NCBI GenBank assembly: GCA_933207985.1 | Contig: OW240917.1 | Span: 121,464,087-121,528,086, forward strand | Reading direction: 5' to 3' | Source of the DNA: Pelobates cultripes | Lineage: Eukaryota > Chordata > Amphibia > Anura > Pelobatidae | DNA: 64,000 bases | In this document: in pieces, positions 31,513-41,340 of the stretch | Numbering within the stretch: position 1 is the stretch's first letter | Layout of the letters: the number at the start of each line of letters is the position of its first letter | Notes under the pieces: generated by a model | What the model was told of the DNA's origin: nothing | Seen by the model: only the letters and a program-made list of their open reading frames with translations | Database searches by the model: none | Translations under genes and position numbers: made by a program

Positions 31513-32387
31513 TAATGGATTCGTTAGCTCCGGGCACGTTGGCGGCGTATAGTAAAGTATGGGAAAGGTGGGACGAAGGATTAGGCGGTACGGGGGACAT
31601 GGTATCCGCAAAGGTACGTCTCGATACGCTATTATGGTTGCTTTGCAGGCTGTTCGCAGCGGGGGCTTCTCCGGCAGTGGTCGGCCGGAACCTGGCAGCA
31701 TTGGCGTTCCTCTTCAAGCTTCGTGGGTGGGAAGATTCGACAAAGTCCTTTATTGTGCGGCAGGCAGTGAAGGGTTACCGCAAAGGGAAGTTATCACCTG
31801 ACACTAGGAGGCCGGTGTCTTTTAGGTTGCTTCAACAACTATTGGGTACCCTGCCGGGTTTATGTTTCTCTTTGTTCGAGGTCTTGCTATTTAGGGTGGC
31901 GTTTGTATGGGCTTTTTTCAGGGCTTTTCGGGTGAGTGAGATTGTAAGTAGCAACAGGCTTAGACAAGGTGGTCTCCAGTTCGCGGACGTGGACGTAGGG
32001 GTGGAACAGGTAGCTATTCGACTACGGCGCTCGAAGACGGATGTCTTTGGGAGAGGTCGTACGATAAAACTATTTTCAATACCTCAGGTGGAGGCTTGCC
32101 CGGTGGGCAGTGCTCGGCGATATGTGGAGCTCCGTCCGAAGGGGCAGGGTTCGTTTTTTCGCCATGCGGACGGCTCGGCGTTGTCGAAATTCCAGTTCAA
32201 CAGGGTCTTTAAGTTGGGCTTGGAATGCCTGGGCCTGGATCCCACACAATTTGGCACCCACTCCTTCAGGATCGGGGCTGCCACAGAGGCGGCGAGGTTA
32301 GGCCTAGGGGATGAGTTAGTTAAAAAGATTGGGAGATGGGAATCGATCAGGTTCCGTTCCTATGTCCGGCCTGATCTTTTAATGTAA
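31464..32387 (+). CDS. Ngaro tyrosine recombinase
   Basis: This 307-aa protein would join circular element DNA into the genome by strand exchange. The ATG at 31464 (MSGSHVASRD) is the first in frame; the frame is open to 31413 without ATG. The catalytic set is complete: R156 (AFRVSEIV), K191 (RRSKTD), H266-x-x-R269 (THSFRIGAAT), W292 (GRWESI) and nucleophile Y300 (RSYVRP). The N-terminal half has the helical DNA-binding fold expected of phage-integrase proteins. It overlaps the end of RNase H in the -1 frame. The right copy (48463-47540) is also intact and differs by a few residues, including Gly for Arg at position 153. Confidence 0.95.
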   Translation: MSGSHVASRDLLLGRLIMDSLAPGTLAAYSKVWERWDEGLGGTGDMVSAKVRLDTLLWLLCRLFAAGASPAVVGRNLAALAFLFKLRGWEDSTKSFIVRQAVKGYRKGKLSPDTRRPVSFRLLQQLLGTLPGLCFSLFEVLLFRVAFVWAFFRAFRVSEIVSSNRLRQGGLQFADVDVGVEQVAIRLRRSKTDVFGRGRTIKLFSIPQVEACPVGSARRYVELRPKGQGSFFRHADGSALSKFQFNRVFKLGLECLGLDPTQFGTHSFRIGAATEAARLGLGDELVKKIGRWESIRFRSYVRPDLLM

Positions 32388-32444
32388 ACAAATTTATGTT
32401 ATTGGGTACAATTACGGTGGTCCTGTGGTTATGAATTATTTCTT

Positions 32445-32453
32445 TTATTTCAG
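32445..32453 (+). promoter_or_regulatory. Candidate 3' splice site before hydrolase
   Basis: TTTTATTTCAG is preceded by further T-rich sequence and followed directly by the hydrolase frame, in phase 1. It is conserved in both element copies. The matching 5' site, CGCG/GTGAGT, is at 28084/28085. Confidence 0.6.
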
Positions 32454-33046
32454 GTGGAGTCGCATGGATAGTAGGCCATTCATATGTCTACTGGGCAGAA
32501 CGGAGAGCTGCAGTTCGGAGAGAAGGCACGCAGCTCGGCTTTCCTTCTGATGTGTTACGGTTGTTCTGGTTTGGTTTTCGGGGTTTCGGTTGGAGAGATA
32601 CGTGTTTGGAGTTATTTCGGAAGATAGGTCAAGGGGAAGTCACCGATTTCATATTGTTCCACACAGGGGGGAATGATTTTGGTCTGGTGCCGCAAAGGGA
32701 ATTAGTTCGTGGGATAAAGAGGGACGTGGATAAGTTGAGGTCCTTGCTTCCCGGGGTGGTTATTGTTTGGTCGGAAACGGTACCGCGTTTCCAGTGGCGT
32801 CATGCGCGGGATTTCGCAGCTATGGCGAGATATAGACGCAAGTTCAACAAGTTGTTGGCAACTTTTATTAAAAGGTCTGGGGGGGTAGTAGTGAGGCACA
32901 GGGAACTAGAGGATATGTTACCAGGATACTTCAGACATGATGGAGTTCATTTATCAGAGGTGGGTTTGGATTTCCTTAACTTAGGCTTTCAGGACGGTCT
33001 TAGACAGGCCCTGTTTATTCGGGGTGGGGGCGCGCAGGAGGCTTGA
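32454..33046 (+). CDS. Ngaro SGNH hydrolase ORF (no own start codon)
   Basis: The frame is open from a stop at 32432 to 33046, about 197 residues from 32454. It has the blocks of SGNH hydrolases, which cleave esters: VGHSYV (block I, with GHS where most families have GDS), TGGNDFG (block III, Gly and Asn), and DGVHLSEVG (block V, Asp and His). Hydrolase domains of this kind are known from vertebrate Ngaro elements; the substrate is unknown. No ATG precedes block I in frame. The frame instead begins at the perfect acceptor TTATTTCAG at 32445-32453, phase-compatible with a GTGAGT donor at 28085 in gag. Translation after splicing is therefore my inference. Confidence 0.85.
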
Positions 33047-33192
33047 GGTGGTCAAGCTCTGTGCTGTGGCGGGGGATGGATTAGGTTAATTGGGGGTAGG
33101 TCGGTTTTTGGTAAGTGGGATAGGTCAGGAGGAATACTTACCTTTAGATGTGGTGGTAGGTTCGAGCTCGGCGGTAGCTACGAACCTGGGGG

Positions 33193-33378
33193 TGTAGGGG
33201 TGTCTCGGTATGCCCCTACACTGGAAATGGATGCCCTTGGTGGCTGGGATAATGGTGTAGGGGTGTCTTGGTATGCCCCTACAGTGGAAAGGGATGCCCT
33301 TGGTGGCTATGATAATGGCGTAGGGGTGTCTTGGTATGCCCCTACAATTGGAAATGGAGGCCCTGGGTGGCTATGTTA
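33193..33378 (+). repeat. Three 63-bp tandem hairpin repeats
   Basis: Units start at 33193, 33256 and 33319. Each carries GTAGGGGTGTC, then TGCCCCTAC, able to pair as a 7-bp stem with a 12-nt loop, followed by GGAAATGGATGCCC-like sequence and GTGGCTATGATAATGG. The same array occurs in B1 and B2 of the right copy (46550-46735 and 45716-45901). Confidence 0.9.
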
Positions 33379-33542
33379 AGGTTTATGGTATTTATGCTAT
33401 GTTATACTGTTAGTTGAATGTATTCTGTAAATATGTTGGAGGTCATTGTCTGGGTATTTAGTTATGTTAATTGGGGGGATGTCTTTTCAAGCGTTGTTGA
33501 CAATGACCTTTTAAATTTATATTTTATTATTTATATATATTT

Positions 33543-33548
33543 AATAAA
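33543..33548 (+). terminator. Polyadenylation signal AATAAA in Ngaro B1
   Basis: AATAAAGCCGTGG lies about 100 bp before the end of B1, after all open reading frames. The same hexamer is present in the B repeats of the right copy. Confidence 0.6.
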
Positions 33549-33650
33549 GCCGTGGAATATTTTGCCAATTTATTCATGTGTCTGTGATTATTAAAGGTTA
33601 TAATTGGTTTATAACAGGAATATGCCGAAAAAGACGACAATGCGCATGTC

Positions 33651-34808
33651 ATGAGCTATCGCTTTAGTATATATTTTTAAAACACTTATACACCATCACA
33701 TACATGAACAGCCAAATCCTCACAAATAACCATATTCACATTCACTCTCACACACACACAAACAAGTACACACAAACCACATTCCCTCCAACCCCAGAAA
33801 CCTAGGGTCAGCACAGAAGTGGGCTGAGTGCAAAAAATGCCCTGTGCTGTGGGAACTCTTTCACAATGGCAGAGTAGGCACCTATCTATTGATCTGGCAG
33901 GTGCTTACTGTGCCCACATACACCAGTCAGGGGGAGGGTGCTGTGTACTTACAGTGCTCTGTCTGAACAGCTCCTTAGCACTCCTGTAGTGTTTTCTGGA
34001 GACAGGAATCATTACTAGGTGATTGGGAGCTGTACAAGGAGAACACAGTGATTCCAGCAATACTCACTGGCCTACAGGAAGAGGATACACTCCAGAGAGA
34101 GAGGGTTTTTTTTATGTGTGTATATATATTATAAATCACAAGATTGTGGGAAGTTGGAAAATGCATCCTTGCCTATGTAGTCCAAAATCCTTGCACCGGC
34201 CCAGCTTTTATTGCTTTTATTGCCCATTCAAGCTGTATTCTCCTTGGCATGCTAAGTAATGTATGAGAATTTAACAAATCAGGACAAAAAAATAAAAAAA
34301 TTTGTATCAATAGATGCAATCAAATATCTAAATTATACTATTAAAGGGACAGTTCAATGCCCAAATAAAAATAAATTTAAAACATCACTGTTTAATAGAA
34401 GATAATGAAAACATTCATGCAATTCATTGTGGGTATATCGAAAAATAGCTTGAAAAAGCTACAGATTTCCTGTTTGCAGCCTTTACAATCCCTCACCTTC
34501 TAAACCTGCCTGCGAGTCAGTCTATGGGCATCTTGAGACACACGTGGTGATAGATATTGGCCAACGGGTTTGGGGAGAAGTGGAGGGTGGGGATAGTGCA
34601 GTCACTCCCCAGCGGTTACGGTGAGCGGGGTCTGTTTTCCCCCTTTCATGTAGATGGGGGTCTGGCGTAGGTGTCGTGTTTTGGGATCCCCTTTTGGTGT
34701 TATCCTCCTGCTAGTGTTTTCTTATCAATTGGGATTGTGTTGTGTTTAGGGTAAGGATTTTGCCAAGCATTCTCCTTGTTGGGGTTGTGTACTGTGCGCT
34801 TCCCCCGC
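33651..34808. other. Orphan flank between Ngaro left copy and gap
   Basis: After ATGA (shared with the start of A2), the sequence matches neither A2 nor the genuine flank of the right copy below 45444. It has CACACA-rich stretches and, from 34345, the left end of a TTAA MITE (AGGGACAGTTCAATG). It then becomes G/T-rich toward the gap. No gene was seen. It may come from another locus joined at a Ngaro repeat. Confidence 0.6.
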
Positions 34809-34908
34809 NNNNNNNNNNNNNNNNNNNNNNNNNNNNNNNNNNNNNNNNNNNNNNNNNNNNNNNNNNNNNNNNNNNNNNNNNNNNNNNNNNNNNNNNNNNN
34901 NNNNNNNN
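34809..34908. other. Assembly gap of exactly 100 N
   Basis: One hundred N, the conventional size for a gap of unknown length between contigs in a scaffold. The contig on the left carries ARHGEF38 exons on the minus strand, and the contig on the right carries them on the plus strand. Confidence 0.99.
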
Positions 34909-35240
34909 CCCCTTTTTCCTCTCACTCCCCCTCATTTCTCACACACCCCCTTTTTCCTCTCACCCCCCCTCATTTCTCACACACACCCTTTTTCCTCTCA
35001 CTCCCCCTCATTTCTCACCCCCCCTTTTTCCTCTCACTCCCCCTCATTTCTCACACACCCCCTTTTTCCTCTCACCCCCCCTCATTTCTCACACACACCC
35101 TTTTTCCTCTCACTCCCCCTCATTTCTCACCCCCCCTTTTTCCTCTCACCTTCATTTCTCACACACACACCCCTTTTTCTTCTCCTTTCTCACCCCCATT
35201 TCTCACACACCCCTTTTTCCTTTCACCTCATTTCCTCTCT
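34909..35240. repeat. Pyrimidine-rich tandem array next to the gap
   Basis: Units of about 33-40 bp of the form CCTTTTTCCTCTCACTCCCC followed by CTCATTTCTCACACAC. They are arranged in a higher-order set of three that is repeated. Nearly all C and T on the plus strand. It probably caused the contig break. Open frames across it are not genes. Confidence 0.9.
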
Positions 35241-35249
35241 ACCCTCCTC

Positions 35250-35639
35250 CTTCCTCATGTAGAGTTTAGGTCTGGCAGGAGTAGCTGTCTTCTGTACTGC
35301 CGGGATTCAATAACAGGAAGTGAACACTGAGTGTGTACTTGCTAACCGGCCGTACAGCAGCAGCTGCCTCTTCGTACCCGCGACTATACAGGCTCGGCCA
35401 CGCCAGGGAGGAGCGATGTAAGGGAGCGCCGGCTTCCCTCCTGTCAGCCCCTCTCAGGCTGCGCCCGGGCGGTGCGGTCCGCCCTCATGGATGCACCGCC
35501 CGGGCAAAGCTGCAGCCGCCTGAGGCTCAATACAGAGCGCTCGGGCGGCTGCAGCATGGGGGGGGCGGGGGGGCTGGCCATGGCACCCCCCACCCGGCTG
35601 GCACCCGGGGCGGACCGCCCCCCCCTTAGTACGCCACTG
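35250..35639. mobile_element. Right part of a GC-rich hAT-type element
   Basis: The segment ends in TTAGTACGCCACTG, the inverse of a CAGTGGCGTAC hAT terminus. It holds GC-rich hairpins (CCGCCCGGGC, GCCGCCTGAGGC, GGGCGGCTGCAG). The left end is not found and may lie in the gap. CpG-rich open frames here are not convincing genes. Confidence 0.55.
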
Positions 35640-38009
35640 ACTCCAGCCTGTACAATGCTGCAACGTTAACTCTTTTTAATATATTTTAAAGTTGAGCTGC
35701 TTCATTCTCCCCTGATCCTTGTTTTTCTACTTATTCTTATGTTTTTCTTGGGAATATATATAATTTCTCTTTTGTTTCATCCTTCCACATTTTCCTCCAA
35801 TCTGCCCCCAGTGCTTGGTGTGGTGTTCTATTTCCTATCCTCTGTTAATAGTCTTCACCTCACTCTCTCTCCTTTTACTACTTCTTCCTCTACTTAGTTA
35901 TTCTCTGTCCAGGGGAGGGGGAGTAAGTGGGTGCACGAGGTTCCCACAATCTGGTTCCTAATCTTGCTGGATGGCTGAATGCCAAATGGCCTACTGCTAT
36001 TAGCCAGCTGCTGCTGATAACAAGCCAGGCATGGACAGGTAGCTGACTTTTTGGATTTCCTCTCCCTGACAATTCCTTTCCTCCATGTATTGCTCTGGAT
36101 GTCCCAGCGACCTCATATTGGGCAGACTAGATGGGCCGAATGGTTCTTATCTGCCGTCACATTCTATGTTTCTCATGCTGAGGCATGTAAGATTACAGGT
36201 ATCTTGCCTAATGTACTATATTCTCAAGACAAAGCTGTTAATCGATGGAAGTATGCATTCAAGTCTGTTGCTGCTACAAAAATAATTAAATAAATAAAAT
36301 CTATATATATATATCCTGACTGTTGAAATAAGTGAAGAGATTCATCAGAGACCTGAGAAGCATGACAGTAGAGACTTTAAATTAAACCAAAGCTACAACA
36401 ACCCCATACCTGATGCTTCAATTGCAGTTCACCCAGTGTTGAGGCTTTGCTGTTGGTATAGCAATGTACCTCAGGATGTGTGCTTGCGACAGTAGATGGG
36501 TATGTAACATAGGTATGGGTGTATATGACTGGTGGTGGTTATATGACTTGTATACAACACACCACCATTCATACACACTCCACTTTGTCACATACTTACT
36601 ACAGAAATACATCTACTTACCACGTCACTTACCTTAATCCAGTAATATACATTCACCCTTCGTCTGTCACTTACCCACTACTATATATATATATATATGA
36701 ACCATGCCATCTATCCTGGTATTTATTCCTCCATATAAACATCATGTTCCTTGCTCACCCTCCTCTCCTTGGTAGTTGTTTTCATCTTCTTGCCCTATTT
36801 TTTTAATTATCATATATTCTAGCATGTGACAACAATCCCACTATGCTTTTTAAATGAGGTACAGTGAATGCATGATGAAGAAAACTATTCCTTACTCTCT
36901 TCCACTGTTGTTGCCTTATTCCTGTCCATACTGCATGCAAAGCTCACTCTCAAGTTCCTATTCCTTACAGAGTCCTTCATTTTCTTTAAAAATAGAACAC
37001 TCATATGTGTGGGGGCTGTGTGATCTCTCTTGATTAATAAATCCAGAAAAAATATCAGGGTTCCTTGTCATAATGGAGAACACATGGCATGCTGAGAAAG
37101 GAAGATAAGGACATAAGCCAAAACATAGCAAAGCATTGTGACACTCGAAAGTCAGGTGACTAAAATAACAAGCATTTCTGGTTTATCATAGACTGTAGGA
37201 AAATGTTACCTCACAGCACCTGAGGCCATATGTTTCAGCTTTGTGCAACTTACTATTTCCACTCTGAACACAAGCTCTGATGAACAGCGCATTGCACCTG
37301 GCTGCCATATGCTGTGATTAGTTCTGACACAGTTTCTTAGTCTTCGTAGAATTTAGTCTGTAATTCAAGCGTGTAGACGGTACAGAGGACCGGCTGTGTG
37401 TCTTAAGGCTTCTGCATCGGGGGTGTCTCTTAAAAAGGAAATTGAATTATTCACACCATTGCTGGTGTAACGTTAGCTCTATTCTTCATTCTAGTTTTCT
37501 TTTCCATTACAACACTAGTACTACTGCTTGTTTATTTTTAGTTACTCATTTTCAATAAATACATTAAAAAAAAGATTACGGAGAGGAATGTTGCCGCTTG
37601 CCATGCAGGATGAATACCTGATTTCATGCTCCACTGTGCGGGTACCGGTATTTATCAAATACGCATAGTTTACAGAAATTAGGGATGATTAAAAAAAAGA
37701 ATGTCTCAAGGCAAAGCTAGGAGACAACAAGATAAGGCCAATCAATTGAATTTCTTTAACCAGCAGATCTTCTGCAAAGCATGGGGAGAGTCGGGACGCA
37801 GCAACCCCATACACAACACAGATGGATTATAGGAGGGCAAGCCCATTACAACAGCTTTTCTGCAGTCGGTGCTAGATACCCTGTACAATAGTGTGGAAAA
37901 CCTGAGGAAAGTTAATTGAACAGGGCTCATAAACTTCACACGTAGAAAATGAACTCAGTGAGTTTGCTGTAACCAACAAAGTACAGCACCTGGTAACACG
38001 GCTGGAAGA

Positions 38010-38220
38010 AAGCAAACTTACTTATGGATCCTGAAAGGATCCCTGAATCTGTATCAGCTGCAAATCTGCCAAAGTTTGTACATCACCCTAAACTCTTACC
38101 GGACACTGTGCCAAGGGATGTGCTACTCCATGCCCATTATTCCCACATCAAAGGAATACATACACACAAACATAGTAAAATGCCAGAGCATTTTTCAGAA
38201 TGGCTGACTCCAACATACTG
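38010..38220 (+). pseudogene. LINE (L1/Tx1-like) ORF1 fragment
   Basis: A 65-codon open frame encodes LPKFVHHPKLLPDTVPRDVL followed by LHAHYSHIKG. The LP..(V)PRDVL..H(F/Y)..IK pattern is the conserved C-terminal part of ORF1 in L1/Tx1 LINEs. Flanking sequence gives no longer frame, so this is a remnant. Confidence 0.6.
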
Positions 38221-38786
38221 AGGTTCGACGGCCGTGCTTGCAACGTGTTGTGTTAATTTTATATCAACATTGAATTGTTGAGTAAATATTTTATTATTAT
38301 AATTTATAAAGCGCCAACAAACTCAGCAGCGCTGTTATATAGGTACTGAAGTGATGTTGACTTGAGGATGTACTGTTATTAAATTGATATTGTCATATAT
38401 ACTCCCATGTTGCATACACCTTGTGAAAAAGCGTTACAAAACATATCAGAGTATTGATCCACAACATACGTCATGAAGTCAATCATTATGTGATTTAGCG
38501 TTGATGGCCTTATGCTGCTTTCTTCAACACAGACATTAATTGTGTGCATGTGTTTGGGACACGACTTCACAATCATTCCCACCCCAGTTTGTTCACTCAT
38601 AATTAAGAAGCGCCATTGCAGATACAATTTATACACCTTAATGTTGTTATCATATTGTTAACTTCATGCAATATTGTTTTATTCTTTCCTCTGTATGTGT
38701 GCTTTGCTAATTACCTACAATAATAAAACAACATTTTACAAAAACGAATTGCAGTGGTTATTACTGCTGTGATCTAAGGAGTTTAA

Positions 38787-39281
38787 AGGACCACTATAGT
38801 GCCAGGAAAACATACTCGTTTTTCTGGCACTATAGTGCCCTGAGGGTGCCCCCACCCTCAGGGTCCCCCTCCCGCCCGGCTCTGGGGAGAGGAAAAGGGT
38901 TAAAACTTACCTTTCTCCAGCGCCGGGCGGGGAGCTCTCCGCCTCCGATCCTCCTCCTCTCCTCCCTTTCGGCTGAATGCGCACACGCGGCAAGAGCTGC
39001 GCGCGCATTAAGCTGGTCTCATAGGAAAGCATTTACAATGCTTTCCTATGGACGCTTGCGTGTCCTCACTGTGATTTTCACAGTGAGAATCACGCAAGCG
39101 CCTCTAGCAGCTGTCAATGAGACAGCCACTAGAGGATTTGAGGGCTGGATTAACCCATTTGTAAACATAGCAATTTCTCTAAAACTGCTATGTTTATAAA
39201 AAAAATGGGTTAACCCTAGCTGGACCTGGCACCCAGACCACTTCATTAAGCTGAAGTGGTCTGGGTGCTTAGAGTGGTCCT
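38787..39281. mobile_element. MITE, TTAA target, AGGACCACTATAG ends
   Basis: TTAA at 38783-38786 and 39282-39285 flank inverted ends AGGACCACTATAGTGCC and AGAGTGGTCCT. The family is that of 258-648 and 16714-17197, in the opposite orientation to those. It contains paired AAAGCATTTACAATGCTTT and hairpins of the GACCACTTCATTAAGCTGAAG type. Confidence 0.85.
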
Positions 39282-39736
39282 TTAAAGAATAATCGCTCGA
39301 AAAGATTCAAGTTTTTCATCCATCTTAGATGCACACCTAGGTTTTATGGCACCCAGGGCAGAATTGTGTCGGACCCAATGCACTTAAGGTTTTGCAACAA
39401 CAGACACATTCACAATCATATTGTGACTGTACCCATTTAACACCATTACAATCCCTATTAAATAGAGACCATCCTGTAGAAATGTTGTAGAGTTGTATTA
39501 GCACAGCAGTGATATGTAGAAGTCAGGGTAGGGCACACATATGAAGCTAATTAATTAAGAATCCTTACTTAGTTGTTTGCTTAAACAGGAACAGACTGAT
39601 TTAATAAAACCAGAAACACAAACTTTATGTGACATATCAAAAATGGTTGTAAATCAAGAGAGAGGAAGTTAAGTTAGAGGGCAGACAGTAAAATGATACC
39701 TGCAGCAGTAAGTCCTCCAACACCTTCAGATTAGAC

Positions 39737-40490
39737 CAGGGGTAGGCAACTTTTTAGCAGCGCTGTGCCGATATAGGATTGTGATGTCCCGTAGTGTGCC
39801 GATCCTATTTTATTTTTAAATTGAGGTGTGCATGTTTCCATATTCTGCTTGTGTTATTTTTACTGTAATTGGTTTGTATTGTTGTATTTGTGTGTATATG
39901 AGCTATTATATTGTATATGTTCATTAGTAGTTTATGGTATCGTGTATGATACATATGAATGTGGGCTGTGTATGGGGGTTGCTTGTGGAATTGTGTGTGG
40001 ATGGATATGTCACATTGTGTGTTTGGTAGTGTGTGTGGGCTGTTTGGGGTATTGCATGTGAGAGCCTGCACGTGGGGTTGTGTGCATGTGTGTGGATTGT
40101 CAGTGGTGTTGAGTTTGTGCAGATTGTGTGTTGTGTTTGTGTGTGGGCTGTTTGTATTATTTGTATAAAGGAAGGGTTATTCTGCATTTATGTGTATATC
40201 TAGCAGTGTGTGTGGCTTCCCTGGGTTCCAGTGGGGACCTGGCTGGCCAGGTACAGGTCAAGGACAGGAGCTGCAACAGCAGCTGCAGGCTGCTCTACTA
40301 CGGTGTGGATTCCCATTCACAAGTGCTGGGAGGAAGTGATCTGAGATCACTTCCTCTATATGTTGCAATGCTTAAATTGAGGATTGTCCTTTACCACGTC
40401 TTTGTATTAGCAAATATCTGAAGTTTCACTGGGACTCCTGATAGGCCAGAGCGTGTTCATGGCACTAGTGCCGTAGGTTGCCTACCCCTG
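39737..40490. mobile_element. hAT-type non-autonomous element, CAGGGGTAGGCAAC ends
   Basis: Perfect 14-bp inverted ends CAGGGGTAGGCAAC and GTTGCCTACCCCTG. Flanks are GATTAGAC (39729-39736) and TATTAGAC (40491-40498), an 8-bp duplication with one mismatch. The inner part is rich in TGTGTG and has no transposase. A left-end fragment of the same family is at 44663. Confidence 0.92.
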
Positions 40491-40658
40491 TATTAGACAC
40501 TAGCCATTATTGACACCTCCAACTTTCATCTCGATATTTAGATACAGACAGGTTACATGTTTCATTAAAAGAACAAACCCGTAAGGAACATGGAACATAC
40601 TCACCGCAGTTCTGATCCACCTAATGGGAAATCATCATTACTTATGACTTTTGTTTCT

Positions 40659-40738
40659 TTAACCCCTTAAGGACACATGACATGTGTGACATGTCATGAT
40701 TCCCTTTTATTCCAGAAGTTTGGTCCTTAAGGGGTTAA
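40659..40738. repeat. Short palindromic MITE, TTAACCCCTTAAGGA ends
   Basis: Ends TTAACCCCTTAAGGAC and TCCTTAAGGGGTTAA are inverted around a 48-bp core containing CATGTGTGACATGTCATG. It is related to 17267-17340. Confidence 0.75.
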
Positions 40739-41340
40739 ATGCATCTCATCAGACTACCAGTTCTGATGATGTCAGCCGGCAGGGGGCAGGTCAAAAGGAA
40801 ACAGGGACAAAGTAAGCAGCTCCAGACTTGAATACAAGTAAGATTTTACTATATTTAGGGAGGCATGAGGGGACCAGGGTGGCTAGATGGTGGTTTTAAT
40901 ACTATAGGGTCAGGCATACATGTTTGTGTTCCTGACCCTATAATGCTCCTTTAAGCTTATTGAAATTGTTATGGGGGTAGGAATGACTTGATGCCTTCTT
41001 ACTTCAGGGGTTAAATTTTTGGCAACCGTTTAACTTCAAAGTTAGCGTTTTGGCACTTCGGTCTCCCCCTGTGTATCAGGAAGTTTACCAATCACCTGCT
41101 TGGCCCAAATTGCATTTCAGTACAAAAAGTATCTAGGAGTCTACCCATTATCGCTAATAAACAGTTTACTCACCTTTTAGCAGTAATTCTCAGTCCTCAA
41201 CAACCAAAAGGCCAGCCTCCAATATGAAATGGCAGAGATGGAGCTATTATCTGCCACACGTAATATCAGGAGTATCGGACAATGCTTATGTGTCTTCATT
41301 ACAATGTTCATTATTGTTCCCATTTTTTCCATTTAAATAG

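Larger units (their letters stand above)
27400..33650 (+). mobile_element. Ngaro retrotransposon, left copy, lacking A2-L-B2
   Basis: Ngaro elements are DIRS-order retrotransposons that integrate with a tyrosine recombinase and have split direct repeats instead of LTRs. This 6251-bp copy has A1 (27400-27583), gag, reverse transcriptase, RNase H, tyrosine recombinase, SGNH hydrolase and B1 (33068-33650), in that order. Compared with the right-arm copy it lacks the second repeat block A2-L-B2. The sequence after 33654 is unrelated to the right copy. No target duplication is expected for this group. It lies antisense to ARHGEF38. The gag-pol frame is broken by one in-frame stop (31129). Confidence 0.95.
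33068..33650 (+). repeat. Ngaro split repeat B1 (left copy)
   Basis: This 583-bp repeat starts GGCGGGGGATGG and ends GACAATGCGCATGTC. It contains three 63-bp tandem units (33193-33378), each with the hairpin arms GTAGGGG and CCCCTAC, and an AATAAA polyadenylation signal at 33543. It matches B1 (46278-46860) and B2 (45444-46026) of the right copy. The terminal GACAATGCGCATGTC is a near-palindrome and a plausible recombination site. Confidence 0.93.
15938..33654 (+). repeat. Left arm of the large inverted duplication
   Basis: This 17.7-kb segment is repeated in reverse complement at 46274-64000. Matching positions sum to about 79938 from 15938 to the hAT element at 24545, to 79920 from there into the Ngaro gag, and to 79928 at the inner end. 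The shifts come from an 18-bp length change in the hAT tandem array and small indels in the Ngaro element. Exons c' and d', introns and all elements are shared. The outer boundary is not reached, because identity runs to the last base of the window. The inner boundary lies at the Ngaro B1/A2 junction. Confidence 0.97.
35640..41340 (+). other. Upstream intron of ARHGEF38 with repeats; no exon found
   Basis: The acceptor at 41339 requires an upstream exon, but none with the expected N-terminal sequence was recognised here. Contents: a dispersed repeat around 36110-36175 (GACTAGATGGGCCGAATGG), a LINE ORF1 fragment (38010-38220), the TATAAAGCGCCA repeat (38290-38345), a MITE (38787), a hAT element (39737) and a palindrome (40659). 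Degraded MITE sequence ending near 40955 (CCCTATAATGCTCCTTTAA) is also present. Nothing was recognised in 36180-38000. Confidence 0.6.

Noticed and set aside
33641..33655. Simple B1 x B2 recombination as the cause of the shorter left Ngaro copy
   Set aside because: That event would keep the outer flank seen below 45444. The left copy has a different flank.
34742..35330. Proline/serine/leucine-rich open frames crossing the gap
   Set aside because: They run through Ns and a pyrimidine tandem array; no coding signal.
35333..35669. CpG-rich open frames as a first exon or CpG-island promoter of ARHGEF38
   Set aside because: The segment ends in a hAT-type terminus (GTACGCCACTG) and its peptides do not resemble the ARHGEF38 N-terminus.
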